Part shown: piece after piece, positions 12,190-24,980 of the stretch
How the letters are laid out: each line of letters begins with the position of its first letter
Numbering within the stretch: position 1 is the stretch's first letter
Origin: Toxonevra muliebris
Taxonomy: Eukaryota; Arthropoda; Insecta; Diptera; Pallopteridae
Assembly: GCA_963691655.1 (NCBI GenBank)
Contig: OY829328.1
Coordinates: forward strand, 85,812,400-85,876,399
Direction of reading: 5' to 3'
Length of the DNA stretch: 64,000 nt
Notes under the pieces: generated by a model
Databases searched by the model: none
The model's input: the letters and a program-made list of their open reading frames with translations, nothing else
Told to the model about the DNA's origin: nothing
Program-made: the position numbers and the translations under genes

Positions 12190-12402
12190 ACTGGTGAATT
12201 TTTATCGAGCTCAAGGCCAAGCAAAAATAAAGTTTTTAAACAAATTTATTTTTATTTTTAAAAAAACTAGTGTCCTGAAGATGACTTCTAATTGAAGTCG
12301 AAATATTGACAAACAAATATAAAAGTTTTTTTAAAAATAAAAATAAATTTGTTTAAAAACTTTATTTTTGCTTGGCCTTGAGCTCGATAAAAATTCACCA
12401 GT
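12190..12402. mobile_element. Foldback/MITE: perfect 79-bp inverted repeat with 55-bp loop
   Basis: The left arm 12190-12268 (starting ACTGGTGAATTTTTATCGAG) and the right arm 12324-12402 (ending ATAAAAATTCACCAGT) are perfect reverse complements by eye. The loop 12269-12323 contains a second hairpin, GACTTC-TAATT-GAAGTC. TAT occurs directly outside both ends, a possible 3-bp target duplication; an ATATAAGTAATATA word also lies on both sides (about 12177 and 12437). There is no coding capacity. If transcribed it would form a long hairpin RNA. Confidence 0.85.
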
Positions 12403-15400
12403 TATACAAAACAGAGGCCGTTAAATATCCAAGAAATATATAAGTAATATATTTAAATTTACTATGATTTGATTTTATTTTGGATCTTATTTCCAGCTTT
12501 TATTTTCGTTTCTACTGCCACTAGCCAGAGTTTAAACTATCATTTCTGAGAGGTCCCGAAAGTGATTTCTGCCATATTATTCACATAAGAAACTTCTGGG
12601 ATTTTTGAAGTCGGATCGATAGAAATATTGAAAAACTTTGATATACATACAGGTTAAACAATAAAACAAGCTCCGAATAATCTCTTTGAACTTAATTTTA
12701 ATTAATATGCGTTGTTTTTGGTCATGAACTAGCTTTAGAAATTTTTTTAGGCTGCTGCTCACATATGCTTTCAGTCGTTGCTCTGATGAAATTACCATAT
12801 CTCAGGACTATACTTTTAAAAGCACACCATTACTTAACTAAACTCAAGGTATTCTTAAAATTTGCAATTAAATTGAAAAGATCCGCCAAAATGTATGAAA
12901 AATTTACGCGTGCCATAAGTTTGGCCAGCTCTGCCTTTATCGATGTTTATATCTTAAAGAGCATGTGGTTTACATAGCAAATTTTTGTTGTTATTGTTTT
13001 TGTAATTATACATTAATGCATTGAATAATTTACTTAATTTTTAGTTTTTTTTTTTGTTTTTGATTTTTTTTTATTTTTGTTCATAATTATTAAAAAGCTA
13101 TTAATGAATATCGTATACTATTTATTTATATAGTGGATACATAAAGGCTTTATCGAAAATTATTGGTTTTGTATGCGAGCGAACGAAAAAAAAAGATAAA
13201 ATTGAACATAATTACAGGGTGTTTCTAGCAATACACAATATACACAAAGAGCTTATTATTATTAAATTAAATCTTTTGTAAGATATAATTATTATAACTA
13301 TTATTATTTTTAATATTAATATAAGATGTTGAAGCATTTATTAATTTGTTTGTACTATTTTTAACACATGCCAATAAATGGCGAAGAGTTGGAGTAGGAG
13401 CTTGGACTAATATTTACAAACTTGATCTTAATCTCAAATTAAAATAATATGATTTATAATTTTTGAATTATAGTTTATATTTTTTTATTATATTTCTTAA
13501 CAAAAGTTAAAGGTCTATTTTTAATAGCTTAATAATTATATAGAATGAACTGTAGAAAAGAGGCTGGCAAAGTAGGTTAAAACTATTTAGGCTTACTAGT
13601 TTTGAGGCTTTGTGTTTCAGAAAATATGGTATATAATTGAGGTGAACGGTTTGTGTCGCATTTCACAACAGCTGAGAAGTTTAATTAACTTTCCTAACTA
13701 GGAACAGAGCGGTTTGAAATTTGATACAATGGTTTTATTTTTTGAACTACATACATACATATTTTTATTTTTGTTTATTTTATTTTAAGCTGTAAGAAAA
13801 ATCAACAATATTTGCATAAATTCTCTAAAACTAACAGTGCACTATGAGGCCGGTGAAAAATCTAGCTGGCCAAAATTCGAAAAATCAGCTGTCTCGGTTT
13901 GAATCCAAAAGTATATGGGCTTACTCTCCATAGATCCCTCATCCTAACCCATACACTAGTTCTAATTAGTTGAACGATTTGACTGTGCGACCGTTGAAAG
14001 TTGCACTATCCTGTCGATAGTTTTAATATTGTTGAACATGTGTTGCACATAAAGTGTAATAACTTGGCGAATACTGAAGCTAGTTGTTTGTTTTTGGTCT
14101 TATATTAAAGAAAAAACTATACATTATTAATGGAAATTAATAAAAAAATTGTTTTACTATTTTCTTATACCCAAAAATTTTTTTTATGAATGAGAACAAA
14201 AAAGCTTCGACTTGTTCCGAGAGGAAATAAACACCATCATACTCTGTAAAGCATCTGCTTTAAAATAAGGTACGAGTGCTTTGCGATTTTTTGCCACAGC
14301 TTTAATAACAAGCAAATAAGACATCACATAGCACTTAATTCATCATAGGTAGATATTTAAGGTGTTATATTTAATCCATTTAAAATAGTATTCAGACAAA
14401 AATTGGAGTACGGAATCAGTCTTTTAAATCGGTCAATTGCATAGCCTACCTCCAATATAAATATATGCTAAATTTTAAAAATGCAATAACTTTGAACCCA
14501 TTATAGATATAATCATTAAATTGTATGTGCTAATATATATTGTCTTGGACATAAGCCATGCTAAAAATTAGAACTATCGGACAATTATCACTCATACCTC
14601 TCATATAAATATAGTCACAAAATGCAAATATTTTTTTTCTTTTTTTAATTATGTATTTTTAGAGTCTCACATGTATGAGAGGTAAATGCAACAACATTCC
14701 AATCATGATAATTTTTACCTGGATATAATAATATTGCATTATTTACCAGCATATGCAATTTTATCACTATATCTACAATGAGTTTCAAGGTATAGAGTTT
14801 TAAAAATTTCACATATATGGGAGGTGGGCGTGGTAATACCCCGATCTATCCCATTTTCGCAATGATATATGGCAATAATAATGTTTATAAGTATATAAAA
14901 TTTCATGATTATATCTATAAAATATATCAAGTTAAACCCTTTTCGCGGTTTCATTTGTATGGGAGGTAGGCGTGGTAATAGTCCGATCGTTATAATTTTT
15001 CACACAGCGATTGCTAATAACCTCATGAGCCAATGAACCAAATTTCAGAATTTTGGAAAGCTAAAAACGGATTTGGCCCCATAGTGCAGTGTTCAGTGGC
15101 AGTTCGGACTCAAGAGACTCTTACCAGGCATTCGCTCCCACCATGGTTAGGGGTCAGTAAAATTATGTCATTTTGTCAAGTGAACTTGATAATGATAATA
15201 AGAATCACTGACTGACTTCAAGCAAATAGAAAATATTATCATAAAGTAGAAATCAAGTTAACATTTAACAATAAAAACTATTTACAAATTAATAAAATAA
15301 ATTGCATGCAACAACATACATACAAACAATAACAACAGCAACTACAACAACAACTAAAATATGCACACATTAAGAATTTCTAAGTATTTCAATGACTATT

Positions 15401-18400
15401 CATTAATTTCATTAGAAAATTTTTTTTTTTTCAAAAACGGAATCATTAGCCAAGTTATAAACTCACTAAACTTGGTTGAAAAAATAAGAAGAAAAAAAAA
15501 TGATGTAATATTTTGTTTAAGCTGCAGCCAACAACGCTTAACAACATAAAACACAAAAACTTTTGGCTTATAAGCTAAGCCAAAAAATACAAGCCTTGAT
15601 GCTTGATTATTGATTACGTTCGGTTACGAAATACGCGCGTAATGAATTAAAGAATTTTTCGTTTGGAATCGTAAAAAAAATCAACGCCAACACACATAAA
15701 CTAATAGCTCTGTCATATACTTAGTAGTGGTCAAGAAGCATGGCTAAAAAATATTTTTCATATGCACACAAGTATTTGTTTGCTTACTTAATGCTTTCAA
15801 ACACGTTTTTTGCGTTAATCAATTAAATGCGATCTCAAAAAAAAAAAAAAAAAAAAAAAAAATATACAAATACAATGCCAGTGAATATTTCTGCTAATAT
15901 TTATTCATTTACCGACACAAAGTTGCAAAGAATTTATTTTTATATTTTTTTTTTTCAAGTTTGGAATTTTATTTTTTTTTTTTTGTGTAAATGTTTTTTG
16001 ATTTGTTCTTTTTGGTTTCTTTTTTTTTTATTTGTTTGAGTTTTACCGCCAACGCAATTGAACTTTATGCTTTTGCCGGCCTTTTCTGTTGTTGTTAGTT
16101 GTTATTGTTGCTGTTGGTTGATCTTTGTAGAGGCATGCAACTTTAATGATTTTCACTTTTTCAATTCTTTTGATTTCTTCAAGTCACGCTGAAAATACAA
16201 AGATCAAAAGATATGAAATAACGGCATGAGTAGCTTAAAAATTGTTCTTCTTTTTTTGGTTGCTGTTGTTGTTGAAAATAAGCTTTTGTTTGTGGCATAA
16301 GTTACGTGTTAAAAAAAGAAAAACAAAAAAAAAAAAAAAAAAAAAAAATAGAGTATAATCGCAGGCTATTACCCTGATGGTTTTTCAAACTCAGCACTCA
16401 AAAAGTCGAATGCAGTTTTTGATGCTGAATCCGAGTTTGGAAACAGAATTTTAAAAAATATGCGAAATTGTAATTTAAAGTTAGAATTTTTTGAAACCCT
16501 GATGTGATAGAAAAAATTAGTTTTTAGCTAAAATCGGATTCAAATTCAAACACACATGGCCAACTTGTACTTCGGTTCTTAAGTCTGACCCTAATTTCTC
16601 AAATTTGTGCTATTTATCGGTTGAATTTCATAGAACTTTCAATTAGATTCTAATTCATGTTATTCAGTTCTTTAAATTTTAAGAGATGTGAAATTCTTCA
16701 ATCAATCATTTCGGTTCATTTTATTTATTGCAATGTAATTACAGCTTTGATTATAACGTTTATGCATCTCGTTTTATGTGATGTAACACACACTAGGACT
16801 ACTCCTCTTCACCCACTGTTACACTTAACCACAAACTATCTTCTCCTCTCTCCCCTTTGGGACGTTCCGCATTATGTGAACAGCCCCTTGTTCAGTTCGT
16901 GCTCTTCTTTTTCAAAGTAATCCTTTTTCCAGTTGATTCTTAACTTTCCACGTTTACTTTTGCCTTCATTCAGGTATGGAGATTGATGACAAACCTCGAT
17001 GTATGGCTTCCGGATACAACTTCACTTTCATAGCCAGATTCCATTCGTTACTGGTAGTTTATTGTATTTTTAGCAGATTTGTGATGGCATTGGGCCTCTA
17101 AATCTGCAATAAACTTCTAATATAATTCTTAACTAGCATAGCTTACTCAACATCATTCGTATTCATTCAACAATATTACCGATTTATTATTGGAATAAAA
17201 ATTTCGTAGACTTGTCTTCACAAAGATAAAATATGAGCAACAGATCCTAATAACTGTGCGATCTTTAGATCAGAATCATTTCAAAAAGCAGACTCAAGGG
17301 AGACCTGACCCACTTCCCATAATGTAAAAAATAGAGTAAACAAATTTTCGAAATTCAACTTCCCATTGAAGATTTCTATATCCGCTTTTTACAAAAAGTG
17401 CACAAAATTATCTATTTAGAAAATATTTGAGCGCGATTTTAAGAGAGCATGCAATATTTGTTTACTTTACCTTAAATCTTAAATTTTTCATCGTTGTGGC
17501 TGAGTGATTATGAGCGTCTGTCGTTTGTTGTAATTTGACCCTCATGCAGTATGCAGTTACCAAAAATGGTTAGTGATTTTTAACTTTTTTTATTTCATTG
17601 TTGTTGTTGTTATTGTATTATTATACTCTTGGCAGCTCGATCTAAAGTTAAGAATAATAAAAATAAAAAATTATCTGATAAAATGCATTAAAAAAAATCT
17701 AAAAAAACCAAAAAATAAGTGAACGCTTTCTTATATAAAATTACACTTGTTCAGTTTCAGTGTTTTTTTATGTGTTAGTTATTGTGTGTGGGAAAGTTTT
17801 ACTTCATAGCATGACTTTAAATAATTTTTGAGATTTTTTTTTATGTACGAGTTTTTTAAGTTAACAATTTTTTATTGAGGCACAGAAATAACAGAATTTT
17901 ACAAGCGTTATAAATTGCTCGCATGTTAAATGCAACCGCAGCATTCAAGCTCAAGTTGTAAATTCACAATTGATTAAGCCACAAAATAGCTTCTCACATG
18001 CTCAACCTTAAAATTTATAGCCCAGGTGAAACAAAAAATAGAAGTCGATTTTAAAAACTATTACGCAATTAAAATCTCAAACAAGCCTGAGACAAAAATG
18101 TCACTTTAGTTTTGAAGTCCACGGTATGTAAATTTTGCTTTGTATGACTATATGTTAAAAAAATTCATAAATTAGAATGTTCCTGACCTGAACTAACAAA
18201 ACCAATTTACATAAAATATTATTACTAAATCGCTTCTCAAGAAAAACAGAAAAACAAACAAATAAATAAATAGATAAATATTTTGCGTATTATTTTGGAA
18301 ACTCAGAAATTTACTAAAAAAAAAATTAAATAACTGGCTCGAAATTCTGAACAAACAAGCTTAAGGCTAATAAATAAATAAATAAATATTTAATTTAAAA

Positions 18401-21400
18401 ATAAATGGCTAAAAAAAAAAATGCTTTTTCACGCTTGAATTATACCAAACACCAGCAACATGGTGTGGCGTTAAAATGTTGTAAAATGCCGAAACAACAA
18501 AAAAAATTACGTTTTTTTTTGTAAATAGCAGACGCGCATGCGAAAAATCAACAGAAAATCAGACACTAGATTTCTAATAATTTTTTTTTTTTTTTGGTGA
18601 CAGAATTTCATTCAAGCGTCTTTCAACACAACCTTCTACATATTTACTAGCAACAATTGTCATTGTAAACATACAATACAAAGTAGACATTAATTTGAAG
18701 AGCGCGTACACACTCACACTCTGAGATATGTATGAATACAATAGTTTAAAACACAGGGACGTTTTAAAGCGTGTATCTAGACAGCCTTCATTAAAATGGG
18801 TGTAATTACCACCTTAATAGTTTTTTGTTGCTACATTTTATCATATCATTTATGAAATTTCCCGAGCTTGTAAAAAAATGCATCGGCTATAAGTTATGAT
18901 GCGTATTGCCGACGTTAGCGGCAGTCAGGAAAATTAATTATTTAATTTAAATTTGAGATAAAAATAAAATATATAAATAAAATACATTTCCAGATAAAAA
19001 AAATCTACCTTTTTTTAATTTTTTTTTTGTTGTTTGGTTTTGCGATTTATGCTTTTTACATCAATTTATCAATCCCGTTTTTTTTAAATCAATCAAAAAT
19101 TTTGGAACTAGAGGGTTAAAGCGTTCTTATTTGTCTGTTGCCACCTACTCAACAAATATGTTTGCATAATAATGTCCAAAAAGCTTAGACACTAGGGCTT
19201 CTTGATTTTTTTTCCAAATCCGTCATGAATTTTCTAAAAGGTCTTGAATAAAGATGGTTAATACGTTTTTAAATTTAGACATCATATTCGTTTTCAATAT
19301 TCCACACAATACCTACAAACTGCACGCTCAAATCACTAACTAAACTTTATTCCGGGCTTGAAAACTTTCACTTGGTCTCATAGAAAAATTTATATATTTA
19401 AATTTTTGACATGGTTTGCCATATTGACCCCTGGGTATTGAATATTCTTGAATGTTGTGCTCACAAGTCTTTTACTTTCTAGTTCTTTTGAAATCGATCG
19501 GGCTCAAACTTGCATAAAGTTTAGTCCTATTGAGTAGTAGTTACCACACCAAATTTGAACGAGATTGGTTACGAACTCGCCCTGTTCAAGGTGGTTGAAT
19601 TTCTCTAATGCCATTTTTTATAATATTTTTTGCAATGCCGCTTAATTTTCATACAAGAGTCTATATAGTTTTAAGTTGCTTCGAGGGCTTACTCAATTTA
19701 GCTCCATTTTTGCATTTCTATATTTTTTCAAAATTATACCAAGGTGGCCTACTTTTCTTAAGCTTTGAACCAGCACTGCATACATAATTACATGCAAATA
19801 CAAAACTACCTATCTATATATCTACCTTGATGAGGCAGGTGTGAGAAATAATACATCATTGGTCAGCTGGCGATTACTTGCTCCTAAAGTCGAACAATAA
19901 CAACAAAAGCAACTGCGGTAAAAATGTTGATTTAAGTAACTAAAAAAATTATAATATATTTTAGAAAATTAATTATAAAATGATTTTAAAGAAAAGACCT
20001 TCTTTACCAAAATAAAAACCAAACAAAAAATTTGCTGAAAACCTTGAATTCTACTTAACGTGAAGTTTACTTTAACTACATACAGTTAAATTAACTTTTT
20101 TGTAATGTTCAACAACTTAGCTTCAAAAGCAAATTTTATGGTTTTAAGCTTTAACATACATAATAAATTAAGATATTTTTTTTTATACGATTTAATAGTA
20201 AAATTAGCATAATAATCAAACATTTTTGTTGTGGAATTTTAAATTAATTGAAAAACATTCTTCATTCGTAATATGTGTGAGCTGTCAATGTGTTAAAAAG
20301 TAAAAAAAAAATTGAAAAATCGTTGCAATTGGGAAACAATTTGAACGGAAATTGTATGAAGTATAGGTAGTTGGGTGTTTTTTTTTTTTTTTTTTTGGAA
20401 ATGTAAATTTCAGCTGTGTGCCAATTACTATTAGCATGCCTTGCAAATTTTTTAGAATATTGGCGAATTTTTTATTTATTGCTATTCACAATTCTTTCAA
20501 GTGTGTTTAGAATTTTTAAATAATGAATAAGTTTTGGCTTTCATCGTATGTGTTTGACATAAATATTAGATGACATATTTATTTTTTAAATTTAAACTAT
20601 TTATTTTATATTGTTTTGCATAAACTTTGAAAATATTATAAATTTATTACATGATTTATAAGACAAATTCAAATTTATATATTTCAATATTTAATTCAAA
20701 TTTATAGTCATGGCAGTGAATTTTAATGAGTGCACAAAATCAGATTTTTAAATGTATTAAAAATCGCATGCTATATTAGTTTTATTCACAGAAAAGTTGC
20801 ATGATATAAATATTTGTTATGTGTGCTATTTGACTTCAATCATAAAAGTAGCATGGCATAAATGTTTTTTGTACTATTTAAATTTGATTCACATTTAATC
20901 GGCACGACACGATTTCTCTTCGCCTAATACTTTAGTCTTGGCATGAACTTTGTGATGCGAAAACTAGATTGCCACGCCCTACTTCCACTACTTGCTTCAA
21001 AGTAACACTTCCAGTGAGTTACCAGCAACTTTCAAAGAGAAAATTTTACAAAAAGTAATGACATTTTACACATTACCCATAAATTACCTATGTAGCGACG
21101 GGTACACATAACTAATTTGAGTACTCATTATTATTATAAATGTTTACATAGAAAAATTAAAATTTAAAATAGTTTAAAAACTTATTTAAAAACTTAATGA
21201 TGCAGAAAGTATGGAATCTATTTTCGGTTTTAATATTTTTTTTTTACAAATTTTTTTACAATGAAACGGGTAAACTCTATTATGGAAATTTATATTAATA
21301 TAAAGTGACCAGTTTTTTCTCGGGATTTATAGGGACATGTCTATAGTACTTATATTTTTAAAGGACTCATCCGAATTATTTCAACTTTCACCTACTATTT

Positions 21401-22377
21401 TTCAACGCTTCAAATGCAGTGTATGCCAGAAAACATTATTTCAAGCACATCATAAGCTAAACAACTTTCCTGATTAGCAATAGTTGCCGCGAGACAAATT
21501 TGTTTAGCACTCTTGGTCGCGTGGAAATTTGCAGCCAGTGTTTAAAATTGTTCTCTCGAAAACTGCTGTTCTCGTTGTTGTTGTGAAATGACTCATCCGC
21601 AAAATTATTTTCATTCATTTCATAATTAATATTTAGAATTTCAAAACCAAATCTTCGAGTTGCGCTTTTATCATAACCGTCAAGTATCTTGATGCTATAA
21701 TGAAAAATAGAAAGCTGGAATGCGCAGTAGTACTATTCTTAAACGCGTTTGCGACAATTTCGGAGTTTTAGCTGAAGTGAAGAAATCAAAAAATTGCAGA
21801 GAAACAAAAGCAGAGAAAAATCTAATATAAAAATAGTATATGTGAGTTTTATCACAAAAAAATTCATTTAAATTAGATGAGTAGAGTAATTAGTCTAGAT
21901 ATGAAAATAATGAGCCAATTTAAATGAATAAATTCAAAATTCACAGTGTGGTAAAATTTTTTAGAAAAAACAAAAATCAGCTAAATAAATAGGCATATTT
22001 TAAAGTTCTCAAACAAGCTTTTCATGAATATAATTTGAATTGAATTGAACTTGAAAAAACTGCCCCCAAAATAAAATTTACTTTAATTGGAACAGACATC
22101 CCCAAATTTCAAGTCTAGTCTTGAAGACTAAGAATTAAATCCTTTTTCTTGTATACGTAATTAATTCACAGCATGCCAAAATCGATTTTTTTTTTAGTAA
22201 AACTTTACAGTAAGACACGAAAACCTTCTAACCAAAAAATTTAGTAGAATAATCGAAGTTTTACACATTACTTATAAATTCCCCGCGTAGTGCTGGTTAT
22301 GCTATAACTAGCTATATTGAATATATTAGTAAAATCAATATAAAAAAATAAAATTAAAATTAGTTGAAAAACATACA
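12403..22377. other. Long non-coding stretch with degraded repeats
   Basis: No gene is supported in about 10 kb. Visible features: poly-A runs at 15838-15861 and about 16325-16348, and AAAT/AAAC-type simple sequence around 18240-18400. At 14780-15000 a diverged sequence recurs containing TATGGGAGGTGGGCGTGGTA (14815) and TATGGGAGGTAGGCGTGGTA (14957), about 140 bp apart, a pattern typical of old fly transposon remnants. The region at 19480-19620 (with CAAATTTGAACGAGATTGG) looks similar. The frame at 16657-16920 has no recognisable domain. Confidence 0.5.
14580..15080. repeat. Degraded transposon-like sequence with GTGGGCGTGGTAAT motif
   Basis: Three related blocks occur here: ATGTATGAGAGGTAAATGCAA (about 14670), ATATGGGAGGTGGGCGTGGT (14814) and GTATGGGAGGTAGGCGTGGT (14957). 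Each is preceded by TTCA-type sequence and followed by a CCGATC-like word in the last two. The block ends with CCAATGAACCAAATTTCAGA. Spacing is about 140 bp. It is repeat-derived by appearance; the class is unknown. Confidence 0.4.
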
Positions 22378-23091
22378 ATGATTCAAAAAGCATCGAAATT
22401 ATTGTTGGCTCTAATAATTATTTGTCTAGTTTTATTCAATTCTCGGATTTCAATGGGATGGGTAAATAATTGTGTTTGATTAATATCAATATCATGTTTT
22501 TTAAAAAGTTTTTTAAAATATTTTAAGCGTAATTATGACATAACTATGGAAAATGTTACGTGCAACTCATATTCGAATCGTATAAAAAATGTTGAATGCA
22601 AACTAAATAAATCGACTGCCGTTCATAAATTGTCAATAAATGTTGTTACACTAGAGGAATTCTATCTAGAGGATATTTCTGTAAAAGTAATTTTTTTATT
22701 TAATGGGAAATATATAAATATAATGGATACTCAAGTGAATGGTTGCCAGTATTTGGAGGGAAGCGAAAAGCAATTATTGATGCTGATGGTTTTGAAATGG
22801 TTCAGAGATTTAAATAAATCGAACGTTCCTAAAAAATGTCCATTTTTAAAGGTTAGCAAGTGCTATAAATTAATGAATAATGATTTTTATTTACTTTACT
22901 TTTAGGATACAAAATATTATTTAAATGATTTTTATTTCAATCCCGAAGACTTTCCTCCATTTTCACCGAATCTTATTTATTTTTTTACGGCAAGATTTCT
23001 ACGGAATAAAAATTTGGTCTTTCATTTTGAGATGCAAGGTGAATTTAAGTTGAATGTGAAATCAATTGCAAAGAAAAATCGTTTGCATTAA
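22378..23091 (+). CDS. DUF1091 (DM8) family small secreted protein, 3 exons, complete
   Basis: Exons are 22378-22461 (28 codons), 22528-22851 (108) and 22906-23091 (61 plus stop), giving 197 residues. Both introns (66 and 54 bp) are phase 0, with donors GTAAAT and GTTAGC and acceptors TTTTAAG and TTTTAG. Exon 1 encodes a signal peptide: MIQKASK then a hydrophobic run LLLALIIICLVLF. The mature part has the family cysteines: VTC (Cys40), VECKL (Cys52), GCQYL (Cys101) and KCPFLK (Cys132), then the late block YYLNDFYFNPEDFPPFSP. An AATAAA overlaps the stop codon (23091-23096). Compared with the minus-strand family member at 5811-6592, it lacks the central intron. Two potential N-glycosylation sites (NVT, NKS) fit a secreted product. 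Most DUF1091 proteins have no known molecular function. Confidence 0.85.
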
Positions 23092-24560
23092 ATAAAAGTG
23101 ATAAAAATAGTTAAACATTATAAATTTTATTGGAGCAGTTTACGTTTAAAGTAGGTTAAGTTAGGTTATCATTGGAATCCTGTGAAACTCCTTTGGAAAA
23201 GTCGGTTCAAATAGCTCAAGGAGTTCTATTTTGATGCTAAAAAAAGCTTAGCAAGACGGATATTTCTTTGGATTAGATTTCGCCAACTAGAGAAAATCCA
23301 TTTTGTTTAATCTGAGAATCAATTCGGCACGAAATTCAATTGACTGGTGATCTGCAGTGGCAGAAAGGTCTTAATGAGGAGGTTTTTCAAGAATTCATGA
23401 TAACATCGAAAATGTGTTTTTACCAATTACTAACCAAACTCCTATGCATATGAAACTTTAATATGCTTTACATCCTCAAGCTGTTACATCAAAATTTATA
23501 GACATATAAACATCCTGTTACATGATTTACAAATAAAAACTAAATATATCAAAATACTTTCGCTCATATATCAACGCCAACACTTGCATACAATTTTCTT
23601 TAAATATTTTCATAAAAAAAAAAAACAAAAAGGCGTCGACCATAATAAACAAATATAAATTATCGCATGAGATAGTTATCGCATGTTAGAAAATAAATTT
23701 ATTCATATAAATAAATTTGCATAATAATTCAAAATTACATAAAATAAAATTTGACATAAGACAAATGTTGCAAATTGCTATGTTTGCCGCAAGTAACATA
23801 TTTTTGTTGTTGTTGCTTTTGATCAATGCCAATATTGTTCGTCTGGTTTTTTTGTGTGTGTTTTTTGTTGTTGCTGTTGTTGTTTATTAACTCAATTTTA
23901 GTCATAGTTTATAGCTGCTAGGCTTAAGTGACTTGTAAACATATTACAAAAACTGAAAAAGAAAAGAAAAATACTTAGTGTACAGTGTAGTTACATGGAT
24001 TGCATGTATTTAATTTTTTTTGTTGCTTATTTTATTATAGAATAATCGATCATGAAATTGTAATGCAACGCAATGCAATCAAGTATAACGTGAAAATAAC
24101 AAATATCGAGACCGTACTTAAAATTGGACGCCTTTATATCGTATGGAATCGTATGAAAAGATAGAAGCAGTTACTGACGTTTTGGAGGCTTCCCGTGATT
24201 CTAAATTTGATGAAATTTGGAAAAAAGGAACTCTAACTTCAAATTCCCGCATTAGTGCAAAATTCCAAAATGTCTCGATCAAAGAACAAGCGAAAATTTT
24301 AAATTCAAAATAACTGAAGATTTTTTGCTAAATAATGCGTTACTGAAAACTCGATTCGACAATGAGCCCGCGCGATTTTTCAAATTATTCGAAAAATCGA
24401 CCAGGTGATATCTCGGAAACCAGGAAAAAAAAATTTTTAAATCATTTTTATCTTAATGGGATAAATTTAAACCACTTGAAGAAACATTTTGTATAAATTC
24501 TAACGGCAATTAAACTTTGATCACATCAAAAACTGATTCTCACCTCTGAAGGCGAAGAAG
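23092..24560. other. Non-coding after the DUF1091 gene
   Basis: AGGTTAAGTTAGGTTAT at 23152 resembles the TAGGTTAGGTT words common in fly repeats. The rest is AT-rich with TTG microsatellites (23800-23890). No gene is supported. Confidence 0.45.
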
Positions 24561-24980
24561 CTTAATAATATAATAATAGGACCTACTTAGGCCATATAAG
24601 GCCCATTGTAATACCACGTGGCTTATCCACAATTCCCTAATCTTACAATGAAATTTGTGGTTCTCTGAACTGTAGAATCCCTGATGCCAGCAGATTCAAA
24701 CACAGTAAGCTAGATAGCTTCTGTAGAGTTGAACCATTTTGTGGTTTTAATAAACCTATCTAAATCTCTGATGTCAGCAGATTCGAGGTCAGCAAGATTG
24801 CTGTAAAAGGGTTGACCGAAAGATGTTAGTCTACATGTGACAAGCGCTTTCGCAGTTACAGAGAAAGTGGAGAGTAGCTTCCTCCTCTTCCTTGTCTAGC
24901 CAGCTTCTGCAGAAGTCATAAGATGGTAGCCCCAATCTGCTGGCATGTCTGCCAATCAGACAATGCTGTTAGACTATTCT
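24561..24980 (-). pseudogene. 3' end of a dead non-LTR retrotransposon (reverse transcriptase C-terminus)
   Basis: On the minus strand, 24960 to 24833 reads GRHASRLGLP, then FCRSW, then DKEEEEATLHFLCNC. This is the C-terminal zinc-binding-like block (C-x2-C...H...LC-x-C) of Jockey/R1/I-type ORF2 proteins, with Trp replacing one Cys. Further on, in another frame (about 24805-24730), comes NLADLESADIRDLDRFI then KTTKWFNST, the very end of such proteins. A stop and a frameshift separate the blocks. The sequence then runs into GGCCTTATATGGCCTAAGTA and a short ATT-rich tail near 24568. The clade is not decided. The rest of the element is missing or unrecognisable. Confidence 0.8.
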
